This document shows positions 28,598 to 37,244 of a stretch of 64,000 nt of DNA, piece by piece. Source of the stretch: Brachymonas sp049977365 (GTDB taxonomy: Bacteria; Pseudomonadota; Gammaproteobacteria; Burkholderiales; Burkholderiaceae_C); assembly GCF_049977365.1 (NCBI RefSeq), contig NZ_JBNGEN010000004.1, forward strand, positions 62,001-126,000, in the 5' to 3' direction. Each line of letters starts with the position of its first letter. Positions within the stretch are counted from its first letter, which is position 1. Both the position numbers and the translations under genes were made by a program. A model generated the notes under the pieces. That model did no database searches. It saw nothing but the letters and a program-made list of their open reading frames with translations, and was not told the origin of the DNA.

Positions 28598-29110
28598 ATG
28601 ACGCATACCGCCCATTCCCATCCGGTTCCCTTTCGCATTGGCGAGGGCTGGGACACCCATCAGCTCGTCGAAGGCCGCGCTCTCTGGCTGGGGGGCGTCC
28701 TGATTCCCCACGCCAAGGGGCTGCTCGGCCATTCCGACGCCGATGCCCTGCTGCATGCCGTGACAGACGCTGTGCTCGGTGCGGCCGGCATGGCCGACAT
28801 CGGCACCCTGTTTCCCGATACCGATGCCGCCTTCAAGGGGGCAGATTCCCGTGTCCTGCTGACCGAGGCCATGCGCCGCGTGGCGGCGTCCGGCTGGGTG
28901 GTGGGCAATGTGGACTGCACGGTCGTGGCCCAGAAGCCGCGGCTTGCGCCCTACAAGCAGGACATGGCCGCGCAGATCGCCACCTGTCTGGGCATTGCGC
29001 CCGCTCAAGTCAACGTCAAGGCCAAGACGGCCGAGAAGCTCGGCCCGGTGGGCGAGGAGCGCAGCATCGAGGCGCGCGCCGTGGCGCTGCTCGTGCGCCA
29101 GCCCGACTGA
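28598..29110 (+). CDS. ispF: 2-C-methyl-D-erythritol 2,4-cyclodiphosphate synthase IspF
   Basis: A 170-residue zinc enzyme that cyclises CDP-ME-2P in the MEP pathway. The metal site is seen in 'FRIGEGWDTHQLVEG' (D-x-H) and in 'GHSDADALLHAVTDAVLG' (His). 'ADIGTLFPDTDAAFKGADS' and 'NVKAKTAEKLGPVGE' are the remaining conserved blocks. ATG 28598 begins MTHTAHSHPVPF; ATG 28589 is three codons upstream and equally possible. It ends isoprenoid genes of this cluster; ispB at 62147 uses the pathway's product. Confidence 0.97.
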   Translation: MTHTAHSHPVPFRIGEGWDTHQLVEGRALWLGGVLIPHAKGLLGHSDADALLHAVTDAVLGAAGMADIGTLFPDTDAAFKGADSRVLLTEAMRRVAASGWVVGNVDCTVVAQKPRLAPYKQDMAAQIATCLGIAPAQVNVKAKTAEKLGPVGEERSIEARAVALLVRQPD

Positions 29111-29216
29111 CCGGGAATCAGCCCGGCGCCGGTGCCGTCAGGACATCCGGCAGGCTCGGGGCTTCCGGCAGAGCCGCTCCCGATCTCACTCCCTGAGATG
29201 CACGCCCCTCAAAATG

Positions 29217-30863
29217 TCAGGGGCGCAGGGGAGCTGTCTTGTGCAGCAGCACATCGGCCTGCAGGCCCCCCTGGGGCCGGTTGCTGAGCACAAAGGTGCC
29301 CCCCATGTGCTCCACCACTTTCTGCACGATGGCCAGTCCGAGCCCACTGCCCACGGCCGAGGTACGTGCCTCATCCGCCCGATAGAAAGGCTGGGTGAGG
29401 CGGTGCAGGATGTCCTCGGGCACCCCGGCGCCGTGGTCAAACACCTGGAGGTGCACCAGCGAGCCTTCCATGCGGGCATGCACTTCCAGCTCGGTCACCT
29501 CGGTGCCGGGCGTCTTGCCATAGCGGCGCGCATTTTCCATGAGGTTGGACACCACACGTGCCAGTTCCACCTCGTCGGCATAGACCTGGAGCGATTCCGG
29601 CACATCGACATGGATGTGGATGTCTTCCGAGTTGCGGTACGGATAGGCGCTCGCCACCACCACATCCGAGAGCGCAATCACCGACATCTTCATGGAGTCC
29701 GGGCGCGCATAGTCCATGAACTTGTTGATCACGGCGTCGAGCTGTTCGATGTCGGCCACCATGTAGTCGCGCGCTTCCTGATCGGTCACGCTCATCTCGG
29801 CCTCGAGCCGCAGGCGCGCCAGCGGCGTGCGCAGATCGTGCGAGATGCCGGCGAGCATCACGGCGCGCTCCTGCTCGACCTTGGCCATCTGTTCGGCCAT
29901 GCGGTTGAAGCCCACGTTCACCTCGCGCAGCTCCTTGACCGAGACGGTCTCGTCCAGATGTCCGGCGTTGAAATCCCCGCGCTTGATCTTTCCCATGGCC
30001 ATGCTGAGCTGCTTGAGCGGCCGGTTCACCAGACCGGCAATTACCGCAGCTCCGAGCAGAGAAAGCACCCCTGCCATCGCCATCCAGATCAGCCAGGTAG
30101 CCCCGCCGACGGGATTCACGCGGGAGGCATCGGTCAGCAGCCAGTAGGCGTCGGTGTCGATCGTGAAGCCGATCCACAGCCCTTCCTCGCCGTTGACCGA
30201 ATCCGCCACGATGGTCTCCGGCCCCAGCCGCGCGCGCAGCTGCTGAATCACCCGTTCGTTGAGCTGATCCTGCGAGATGCGCTCGATCTTGTCGTCGGGC
30301 TCGCGCGGCAGGATGCGCACGCCTTCCTCTTCGGCCAGCGTTTTCATGAGCGCATAGCGCGTGATGGAATCCGAATAGATCAGCGCGGCGCGACTCAGGT
30401 TGACCAGCGACGCAATCTGCTGGGCCGTCTGGGTGGCACGCGGTCCGAAGTCCAGCCATCGAATGGTCATCAGCCAGCCCGTGGTGCTCACCGTCAGCAT
30501 CAGACCAATCATGAAGAACGAGCGCCAGAACAGCGTGAGCTGCCAGTGCGGCGCGGCCGTGCTGCGGCTGGCGTCCACCGGCTGGCGTGTGGTGCCTGCA
30601 GGCAGCTGTCCCATCGTGCCCGAGCGCGGGCGGGGAGAGGATGCGTCCGGGGTGTCGCTGTCAGTATTTCCGGGTGTCAGCGAGGAGGGCGCCATGCCGT
30701 CGTCCGCACCAGTGGCGGTGCTGCCATCCGCCGCATTTGCGGCAGACGATGCAGAGACAGGGGCATTGTCGGGTTCTGCTCCTTCCGGCGCCGCAGCGCG
30801 TGCAGACTCCTCGCCATCCTCGGGCGGCGGGGCTGGGAGAGAGAGGGTAGGGGGCAGTTTCAC
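29217..30863 (-). CDS. envZ: Sensor histidine kinase, EnvZ family
   Basis: A 548-residue inner-membrane sensor kinase. Two membrane helices flank a periplasmic domain ('SFFMIGLMLTVSTTGWLMTI' at about 114-133 and 'ATWLIWMAMAGVLSLLGAAV' at about 257-276). A HAMP domain follows ('NRPLKQLSMAMGKIKRGDF'), then the H-box 'ISHDLRTPLARLRLE', N-box 'VSNLMENARRYG', and G-boxes 'DHGAGVPED' and 'GSGLGLAIV'. The first 105 residues are low-complexity Ala/Ser/Pro/Asp and absent from typical EnvZ. The GTG start at 30863 is uncertain; internal Met codons at about 57 and 84 would shorten this tail. It lies 175 bases after ompR. Confidence 0.92.
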   Translation of the reverse strand: MKLPPTLSLPAPPPEDGEESARAAAPEGAEPDNAPVSASSAANAADGSTATGADDGMAPSSLTPGNTDSDTPDASSPRPRSGTMGQLPAGTTRQPVDASRSTAAPHWQLTLFWRSFFMIGLMLTVSTTGWLMTIRWLDFGPRATQTAQQIASLVNLSRAALIYSDSITRYALMKTLAEEEGVRILPREPDDKIERISQDQLNERVIQQLRARLGPETIVADSVNGEEGLWIGFTIDTDAYWLLTDASRVNPVGGATWLIWMAMAGVLSLLGAAVIAGLVNRPLKQLSMAMGKIKRGDFNAGHLDETVSVKELREVNVGFNRMAEQMAKVEQERAVMLAGISHDLRTPLARLRLEAEMSVTDQEARDYMVADIEQLDAVINKFMDYARPDSMKMSVIALSDVVVASAYPYRNSEDIHIHVDVPESLQVYADEVELARVVSNLMENARRYGKTPGTEVTELEVHARMEGSLVHLQVFDHGAGVPEDILHRLTQPFYRADEARTSAVGSGLGLAIVQKVVEHMGGTFVLSNRPQGGLQADVLLHKTAPLRP

Positions 30864-31038
30864 GTCGATGGGGCCCGGAACGAATCATCAGGGCATGAAA
30901 ACGTCACACACTCACGCCGTGAGTGGAACTTTGCCGTTCGATTCTGGCAGAGACCTCGCCATGCCAGCAGAGCACAGCACGGCGAGAGGTCGAGAGCATG
31001 GGAAACGGCGAGGCGTGGAAATTTCCGGCGTCAGGCGA

Positions 31039-31779
31039 TCAATTGCTGTTGCCGCCATCCGGCACGAAGACATACCCCACGCCCCATACCGTCTGGATAT
31101 AGCGGGGCGATGCCGGGTCGGTCTCGATGAGCTTGCGCAGTCGCGAGACCTGCACATCGAGGCTGCGGTCGAAGGGCTCGAACTCCCGTCCACGCGCCAG
31201 CTGGGCCAGTTTCTCGCGCGACAGCGGCTGGCGCGGGTGCCGTACCAGCGCCTTGAGCATGGCAAACTCACCCGTGGTCAGCGGCAGGTCCTCGCCGTCC
31301 TTCTTGAGGGTGCGGGCGCTGAGGTCGAACACGAAGTTGCCGAAGCTCACGCTTTCCGATTCGGTCGAGGGGGCACCGGGTGCTTCCACGGTCGGGCGAC
31401 GGCGCAGCACGGCATGTACGCGGGCGAGCAGCTCGCGGGGGTTGAAGGGTTTGCCCAGATAGTCGTCGGCACCGATCTCGAGCCCGACGATGCGGTCCAC
31501 ATCCTCGCCCTTGGCCGTGAGCATGATGATGGGGGTGCGGTCATTGGCTGCACGCAACCGGCGGCAGATCGACAGACCGTCCTCGCCGGGCAGCATCAGA
31601 TCCAGCACGATCAGGTCCACGGTTTCGCGCAGCATGATGCGATTGAGGGTCTTGCCGTCTTCCGCGACCATCACCTCGAAACCTTCCTGACTCAGGTAGC
31701 GGCGCAGCAGGTCGCGAATGCGTGCATCGTCGTCGACGACTACGATTTTGTCCGGCCGCGCAGGGTTTGCCTGGTTCAT
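31039..31779 (-). CDS. ompR: Response regulator OmpR
   Basis: A 246-residue OmpR/PhoB-family regulator. The receiver domain has the acidic triad start 'IVVVDDDARIRDLLRRYLSQ', the phospho-acceptor Asp in 'LIVLDLMLPGEDGLS' and the Lys in 'GADDYLGKPFNPREL'. The C-terminal winged helix includes 'LTTGEFAMLKALVRHPRQPL' and 'RSLDVQVSRLRKLIETDP' and ends in 'QTVWGVGYVFVPDG'. It responds to osmolarity through EnvZ and controls outer-membrane proteins; this is the family role. ompR precedes envZ as in other proteobacteria. Confidence 0.97.
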   Translation of the reverse strand: MNQANPARPDKIVVVDDDARIRDLLRRYLSQEGFEVMVAEDGKTLNRIMLRETVDLIVLDLMLPGEDGLSICRRLRAANDRTPIIMLTAKGEDVDRIVGLEIGADDYLGKPFNPRELLARVHAVLRRRPTVEAPGAPSTESESVSFGNFVFDLSARTLKKDGEDLPLTTGEFAMLKALVRHPRQPLSREKLAQLARGREFEPFDRSLDVQVSRLRKLIETDPASPRYIQTVWGVGYVFVPDGGNSN

Positions 31780-32061
31780 GGAGCTCCTCCGTCAATTTGT
31801 AACACGAGAAGATATTAGGCGCCAAAAGGGCAAAATCCAGTGTTTTTAGTCGGCTTTTCACACTGTTACACATCTTTCGGCGCAGGGCATGTTGTGACAG
31901 TGCGTGGTCTGGATTCGCGGGGCCTACGGGGTATCCTTGGACTCAACCACGCCTGACCAGTCATCAGGAGAAAGCGAACCCTCCACACGGGGACGCTCTT
32001 TCGCAGTGCGGTTCGCAGCAGGCGTGCTGGCGAGCCGAGAAAGAGATCCACGGACATCATC

Positions 32062-32424
32062 ATGAGCAGTACCTTTTCATTGCGTGCCGTTCTTGCAGGA
32101 GCACGGCATGTTCCGATCCCTGCCGCCGTCCCCAGCGGCGTGCACACCCGCATGCTGGCCGCCCTGGCAGGGCTGCTTGGCCTGTGCATGGCCAGTGCCG
32201 CGCACGCGCAGTGCCCCATTTCCGTACCGCGCCAGGATGTGCAGTTCCCCGGCCCACCCGCCCGCTATGACCTGCGGGAGAGCGTCAGCGCCCAGCGCGA
32301 CAAGGAGTGCATGCAGGGCGTGCATCCGCGGCGGCTCTCCAAGCAGGAGCTGCGCGAGCTGCGCAAGGCCGTGAGAACCCAGATGATGTACTCGCGCCGA
32401 CAGGCCGCATCCCATTCCCGCTGA
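32062..32424 (+). CDS. Small exported hypothetical protein
   Basis: A 120-residue protein of unknown function. A hydrophobic signal segment 'MLAALAGLLGLCMASAAHA' ends in AHA-Q, a good signal peptidase I site near residue 48; the preceding 30 residues suggest that the real start may be the ATG at residue 31 (32152). The mature part is short, basic and carries two cysteines ('AQCPIS' and 'KECMQG'), which could form a disulphide. It lies 74 bases upstream of the SIMPL-domain gene, also exported, so the two may be co-transcribed. Confidence 0.65.
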   Translation: MSSTFSLRAVLAGARHVPIPAAVPSGVHTRMLAALAGLLGLCMASAAHAQCPISVPRQDVQFPGPPARYDLRESVSAQRDKECMQGVHPRRLSKQELRELRKAVRTQMMYSRRQAASHSR

Positions 32425-32498
32425 CGGCGGTGGCAAGGCAGGGCAAGCCGGCTTGCCTGCCATTCCCGTTTCCCATTTCTTCGATTGCTGGGATTCCC

Positions 32499-33236
32499 AT
32501 GACGACACGAACCCTTTCTGTTTTCCGCCCCATGCTGTGCGTGGCTGTCTGTGCAGCTGCCGCCACGGCCACGCTGCCTGCCAGGGCCGCGGAAGATTCC
32601 TCTCCGATGATGAATGTGGTGGAGCTCAGCGGCAAGGGGGCGGTGCAGGTGCAGCAGGACATGCTGCGCATGGTGCTCGAAACCACCAGGGATGGCAGCG
32701 ATGCCGCAGCCGTACAGTCCACCCTCAAGCAGGCCCTGGATCAGGCGCTGCAGGTGGCACGGCCCCAGGCGGCGCCCGGGCGTCTGGATGTGCGCACGGG
32801 GGCCTTCACCCTGTATCCGCTGCGGGATGCCAAGGGGCGCATCACGGGCTGGCAGGGCCGGGCGCAGCTGATTCTGGAGGGAACCGACATTGCCCGCATC
32901 AGCAGTCTGTCGGGACGCATTCACAGCATGACGGTGAGCGACATCGGATTCGACCTGAGCCCCGCAGCACGCCGCAAGGCCGAGTCGCAGGCGCAGGAGG
33001 AAGCGATTGCCGATTTCAGGGCGCGTGCCTCCACAATCGCGCACAGTTTCGGTTTCCAGGCGTACACCGTGCGCGAAGTGGCCGTCCGTGCCGACAATGG
33101 CGGCCTGCCGCGTCCCTACATGGCCCGCATGGCCGTGGCATCGACCCGGGCGGTGGATGACGCAACGCCCATGCCAGTCGAGCCCGGAGCCACCACGGTG
33201 CAGGTGACGGCGAGCGGCGCCGTGCGGATGCACTGA
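32499..33236 (+). CDS. SIMPL-domain (DUF541) periplasmic protein
   Basis: A 245-residue protein with a signal peptide (MTTRTLSVFRP then a hydrophobic stretch, with a likely cut after 'LPARA'). The mature part opens with 'VVELSGKGAVQVQQDMLRM' and has 'LDVRTGAFTLYP', 'AQLILEGTDIARISSLSGRI', 'AEEAI'-like 'AQEEAIADFRARASTIAHSF' and a C-terminal 'VQVTASGAVRMH'. This is the SIMPL/DUF541 pattern known from periplasmic BP26-type proteins, which form ring oligomers and are linked to stress tolerance. The function here is not established. Confidence 0.88.
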   Translation: MTTRTLSVFRPMLCVAVCAAAATATLPARAAEDSSPMMNVVELSGKGAVQVQQDMLRMVLETTRDGSDAAAVQSTLKQALDQALQVARPQAAPGRLDVRTGAFTLYPLRDAKGRITGWQGRAQLILEGTDIARISSLSGRIHSMTVSDIGFDLSPAARRKAESQAQEEAIADFRARASTIAHSFGFQAYTVREVAVRADNGGLPRPYMARMAVASTRAVDDATPMPVEPGATTVQVTASGAVRMH

Positions 33237-33390
33237 GCAGGAGCCTTGCCAGCCCGGCGCAGCGCCCTTGCCACAGGCGAGCAGCCTCCATCACAGTCAC
33301 TGCATGGAGACGCAGCGAGGCGTGAAAGCCCGTGTCCTTTTGGGTGTCGACAGAATGGCTGGCTGTGCGCACGGGACAGCCCGCGGTCGC

Positions 33391-34569
33391 TTACAGCTCT
33401 TCGACGCGGCGAGGAGGATAGCTGTCCCAGCTCTGGCAGCCCGGGCAGTGCCAGAAATGCTGCTGTGCCTCAAAGCCACAGGCCGCACAGCGGTAGCGTG
33501 CCAGCGGCTTGATGGCGCGTTGCAGGGCGCGGTCTACCTCGGGCTGGTGGGGATCGTCGGCCAGTTTTTCCCGGTCGAGCCAGCGGGTGGCCGCGATCAG
33601 AGAGGGATTGTTCTCCAGGTGCGCGATATAGCGCTCTGCAGCGCCTGCGAGGGGCGCACCACCGAGGGCCGTGGGGGCATCGGGCGCGCCATCCAGCGTG
33701 ACCAGTGCTTCGACCAGGTCGATCGATGGAGATTGGCCCTGCAGATCCTGCAGGACCTGCACGGCGTGTCGCGTGCGCTGCAGTGCCGGTGCCAGCCGTG
33801 CATAGGGCGTGGCGATCAGCGGCGCGAACGGAGGGATGGCCCGCAGCGATTCTTCCAGCAGATCGAAGGCGGCGGCCGGCTCTCCCTGCGCGGCGTGGAG
33901 CTCTGCCAGCTGCAGGCGGGGACGTGCTGCCTGCGGTGCGGTCTGGCGGGCCTTTTCCAGCAGCGCCTGGGCGGCTTCGTGGTGCCCACCGGCAGCGAGC
34001 TGTTCGGCTTCTTCACACAGGTAGTGGGCACGGCGCTGACTGAAGTCGCCCATGCCGCTGCGCTCGAGCTGCAGGGCTGCTTCGCCCGCTTGCTTCCAGT
34101 CGCGCGACCGTTCGTAGATGTGCAGCAAGGCCAGGTGGGCCTGCTGGGCATAGCGGCTGTGTTCGAGCTTGCGCAGGGCGTTTTCGGCATGGTCGAGCAG
34201 ACCCGCCTTGAGGAAGTCCTTGGCCAGATCGTATTGCGCACGCTCGTGGTCTTCCGGCGGAAGGTCGGCGCGGGCCAGCAGATGTTCGTGCACACGCACG
34301 GCCCGCTCGTATTCTCCGCGGCGGCGGAAGAGGTTGCCCAGCGCAAAATGCAGCTCCGCCGTATCCGGGTCCTTCTGTACCGCTTCGACGAAGGCGTCGA
34401 TCGCGCGGTCCTGCTGTTCGTTGAGCAGGTAGTTGAGTCCCTTGAAGTAGGCGCGTGGCGCGCTGTGATGTTCGAGCCGCAGCTGGCGCAGGTCGAGGCG
34501 GGAGGCCAGCCAGCCCAGCCCGAAGGTGATGGGCAGCGCCAGCAGAAACCACAGGGAGTCGATTTGCAT
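33391..34569 (-). CDS. lapB: LPS assembly protein LapB (YciM)
   Basis: A 392-residue protein anchored by one N-terminal helix ('LWFLLALPITFGLGWLAS'). A TPR superhelix fills residues 35-330 ('FKGLNYLLNEQQDRAIDAF', 'ALGNLFRRRGEYERAV'). The C-terminus has a rubredoxin-like metal site made of two CxxC pairs, 'RCAACGF' and 'HCPGC'. In E. coli LapB presents LpxC to the protease FtsH and thereby limits LPS synthesis. It is the last gene of the rpsA-ihfB run. LapA, usually encoded just upstream in many relatives, is not found. Confidence 0.95.
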   Translation of the reverse strand: MQIDSLWFLLALPITFGLGWLASRLDLRQLRLEHHSAPRAYFKGLNYLLNEQQDRAIDAFVEAVQKDPDTAELHFALGNLFRRRGEYERAVRVHEHLLARADLPPEDHERAQYDLAKDFLKAGLLDHAENALRKLEHSRYAQQAHLALLHIYERSRDWKQAGEAALQLERSGMGDFSQRRAHYLCEEAEQLAAGGHHEAAQALLEKARQTAPQAARPRLQLAELHAAQGEPAAAFDLLEESLRAIPPFAPLIATPYARLAPALQRTRHAVQVLQDLQGQSPSIDLVEALVTLDGAPDAPTALGGAPLAGAAERYIAHLENNPSLIAATRWLDREKLADDPHQPEVDRALQRAIKPLARYRCAACGFEAQQHFWHCPGCQSWDSYPPRRVEEL

Positions 34570-34871
34570 AGGTGTGCGTGAGAAAGTGCGCCCGAAGCAG
34601 CTGCAGTGTCAGGCGGTCCTGGCGACTGTTCTGTCCCCAGAGAAAACCATCCGGCAACAGGGATGCGAGGAGGCAAAAAACCAGTCTGACGCGGGAATGG
34701 GCGCGATCAGGAGTCTACCGCCTTGCCGCCTGGCATGCGCAGGGGCGATCGGGGAGCGCTGTGGTGCTGCGCACAGGAAGTGCAGCAGAGCCCGCGACTC
34801 GGCGACGGGACACGGGAAGGACGTTCCCTGCGTGGCCAGAGAGGAAAGGGTGGCGCGCAGGATGAGCGGGT
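34570..34871. other. Gene-free gap between ihfB and lapB where lapA is often located
   Basis: Three hundred and two bases. I looked for the short hydrophobic two-helix protein LapA (DUF1049) on the minus strand in all frames. The only open frame of size (about 34609-34875) encodes a Ser/Pro/Arg-rich sequence without membrane helices. No terminator or RNA gene is visible. The region may hold a promoter for lapB, but no hexamer pair is convincing. Confidence 0.55.
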
Positions 34872-35204
34872 TCACCCGTTGGCCACGCGCGCTTCGCCGG
34901 CAGGGGGCGCGTCATCGTGGTCGCCCTGTCGGTCCACGGCTTCGCGCAGGGCCTTGCCGGGCTTGAAGTGGGGTACCCGCTTTTCGGGGATCTCCACGCT
35001 TTCGCCGCTGCGGGGATTGCGCCCCATGCGTGCAGGACGGTGGCTGATGGAAAAGCTGCCGAATCCCCTGATCTCGATGCGGTGACCCCGCGCCAGGGCG
35101 TCGGCCATGCAGTCCAGAATGGTCTTGACCGCCATTTCGGCATCGCGGTGGGGCAGCTGCGGAAACAGGGCGGCCAGTTCGTCAACGAGATCGGATCGGG
35201 TCAT
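34872..35204 (-). CDS. ihfB: Integration host factor subunit beta
   Basis: A 110-residue DNA-bending protein of the HU/IHF family. 'MTRSDLVDELAALFPQLP' is the dimerisation helix, 'GHRIEIRGFGSFSISHRPAR' the core, and 'RNPRSGESVEIPEKRVPHF' the DNA-intercalating arm with its Pro. A short acidic tail ends the protein. ATG 35204 begins the fold; upstream in-frame sequence is not conserved. Order rpsA-ihfB is conserved in proteobacteria. IHF would also be needed for spacer integration in a type I-E CRISPR system, as shown in E. coli. Confidence 0.97.
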   Translation of the reverse strand: MTRSDLVDELAALFPQLPHRDAEMAVKTILDCMADALARGHRIEIRGFGSFSISHRPARMGRNPRSGESVEIPEKRVPHFKPGKALREAVDRQGDHDDAPPAGEARVANG

Positions 35205-35409
35205 GAAAGAGGGAAAAATGCAGAGGCGTGGGCTTGCAGGGAAGGCCGGTACCACCGAGGTGATCCAGCCTGCTTTGCAAACCCCCCGCAGGGCCTGCTG
35301 CCACAAGGACAGGCAGGAGTGCGGGGAGCAGCTCCCGGCTCGGGCACCGGTCATCCGCAAAGGGATGCCGATGCACCGTGCCGGGCGGCAACGATGCCCG
35401 GGAAGGGGA

Positions 35410-37095
35410 TCAGTTGCTGCCGTTGTCCAGCTTGGCACGCAGCAGGGCGCCCAGGCTGGTCGTGCCGGCGTGGTCGCGTGCGGAGGACTGGTTGATTTCC
35501 GCCATGGCGTGTTGCTGGTCGACAGCATCCTTGGCCTTGATGGACAGCTGGATGTTGCGGCCCTTGCGGTCGATGTTGGTGATGACGGCGGAGACTTCGT
35601 CGCCGACCTTCAGCACCTGGCTGGCGTCCTCGATGCGGTCCTGGCTGATTTCGCTGACACGCAGGTAGCCGGTCACGTCGTCACCCAGGTCGATTTCAGC
35701 GCCCTTGGCATCCACGCTCTTGACCTTGCCGCTCACGGTCTGGCCCTTGTCGTTCACGGACACGAAGGTCGTGAAGGCGTCGGCGTCCAGTTGCTTGATG
35801 CCCAGGCTGATGCGCTCGCGGTCGACATCCACACCCAGCACCACGGCCTCGACTTCCTGGCCCTTCTTGTAGTTGCGCACGGCGGCTTCGCCGGACTCGT
35901 TCCAGGACAGGTCGGAGAGGTGCACCAGGCCGTCGATGCCGGAGGGCAGGCCGACGAAGATGCCGAAGTCGGTGATGGACTTGATCGGACCCTTGACGCG
36001 GTCGCCGCGCTTGGTGTCCTGCGCGAATTCCTGCCAGGGGTTGGCCTTGCACTGCTTCATGCCCAGGCTGATGCGGCGCTTGTCTTCGTCGATGTCGAGC
36101 ACCATGACTTCGACTTCGTCACCCAGGGAGACGATCTTGTTGGGAGCGGCGTTCTTGTTGGTCCAGTCCATTTCGGAGACGTGCACCAGGCCTTCGATGC
36201 CGGGTTCGAGTTCGACGAACGCACCGTAGTCGGCAATGTTCGTGACCTTGCCGAACAGGCGGGTGCCCTGGGGATAGCGGCGGCTCACGCCCAGCCACGG
36301 ATCGTCGCCGAGCTGCTTGAGGCCCAGGGAGACGCGGTTCTTTTCGGGATCGAACTTGAGCACCTTGGCGTCGAGTTCCTGACCAGCCTGCACCACTTCG
36401 CTCGGATGGCGGACACGGCGCCATGCCATGTCGGTGATGTGCAGCAGGCCGTCGATGCCGCCGAGGTCCACGAACGCACCGTATTCGGTGATGTTCTTGA
36501 CCACGCCGTGCACGATGGCGCCTTCCTTGAGCGTTTCCAGGAGCTTGGCGCGCTCTTCGCCCATGCTGGCTTCGAGCACGGCACGACGGGACAGCACCAC
36601 GTTGTTGCGCTTGCGGTCCAGCTTGATGACCTTGAACTCCATCGTCTTGTTTTCGTAGGGAGTCAGGTCCTTGGTGGGACGGGTGTCGACCAGGGAGCCG
36701 GGCAGGAAGGCACGGATGCCGTTGACCAGAACGGTCAGGCCGCCCTTGACCTTGCCGGTGGTGGTGCCGGTGACGAAGTCGCCGGATTCGAGCGCCTTTT
36801 CCAGGGCCAGCCAGGAGGCGAGGCGCTTGGCGGTGTCGCGGGAGAGGATGGTTTCGCCGAAGCCGTTTTCAGCGCTGCTGATGGCCACGGACACGAAGTC
36901 GCCTGCTTGGACTTCGACTTCGCCCTGGTCGTTCTTGAATTCCTCGATCGGCACGTAGGCTTCGGACTTGAGGCCGGCGTTGACGACCACGTGGTTGCGT
37001 TCGACGCGCACCACTTCGGCGGTGATGACTTCACCCGAGCGCATTTCGGCGCGCTTCAGGGATTCTTCAAACAGGGCGGCAAAAGATTCAGACAT
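35410..37095 (-). CDS. rpsA: 30S ribosomal protein S1
   Basis: A 561-residue protein with six S1/OB-fold repeats. It starts MSESFAALFEESLKRAEMR. Repeats are visible as 'VKGGLTVLVNGIRAFLPGSL', 'GAFVDLGGIDGLLHITDMAW', 'YGAFVELEPGIEGLVHVSEM', 'FGIFVGLPSGIDGLVHLSDL' and 'GAEIDLGDDVTGYLRVSEIS'. S1 binds mRNA during initiation at weak ribosome-binding sites. The gene lies between cmk/aroA and ihfB, its usual position. The length matches the E. coli protein (557). Confidence 0.99.
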   Translation of the reverse strand: MSESFAALFEESLKRAEMRSGEVITAEVVRVERNHVVVNAGLKSEAYVPIEEFKNDQGEVEVQAGDFVSVAISSAENGFGETILSRDTAKRLASWLALEKALESGDFVTGTTTGKVKGGLTVLVNGIRAFLPGSLVDTRPTKDLTPYENKTMEFKVIKLDRKRNNVVLSRRAVLEASMGEERAKLLETLKEGAIVHGVVKNITEYGAFVDLGGIDGLLHITDMAWRRVRHPSEVVQAGQELDAKVLKFDPEKNRVSLGLKQLGDDPWLGVSRRYPQGTRLFGKVTNIADYGAFVELEPGIEGLVHVSEMDWTNKNAAPNKIVSLGDEVEVMVLDIDEDKRRISLGMKQCKANPWQEFAQDTKRGDRVKGPIKSITDFGIFVGLPSGIDGLVHLSDLSWNESGEAAVRNYKKGQEVEAVVLGVDVDRERISLGIKQLDADAFTTFVSVNDKGQTVSGKVKSVDAKGAEIDLGDDVTGYLRVSEISQDRIEDASQVLKVGDEVSAVITNIDRKGRNIQLSIKAKDAVDQQHAMAEINQSSARDHAGTTSLGALLRAKLDNGSN

Positions 37096-37244
37096 GGAGT
37101 TTCCTGATCTGCAGACGGGAACAGAGCGGCACCATCGCCGGTCACAAGTCGCCTGCAGCGGTCATTGCGACACGGAGGTCGCGGGGTTGGACTGCAAAAA
37201 CACCGCAGCGGATGCCACGGAACGGATGCCTCCCGGGAAGGGCC

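Noticed and set aside
29204..29224. GCCCCT/AGGGGC hairpin at the ispF-envZ junction
   Set aside because: It overlaps the envZ stop codon and has no U-tract on either strand; not called as a terminator.
34609..34875. Possible lapA frame between ihfB and lapB
   Set aside because: Encodes a Ser/Pro/Arg-rich sequence without membrane helices, unlike LapA.
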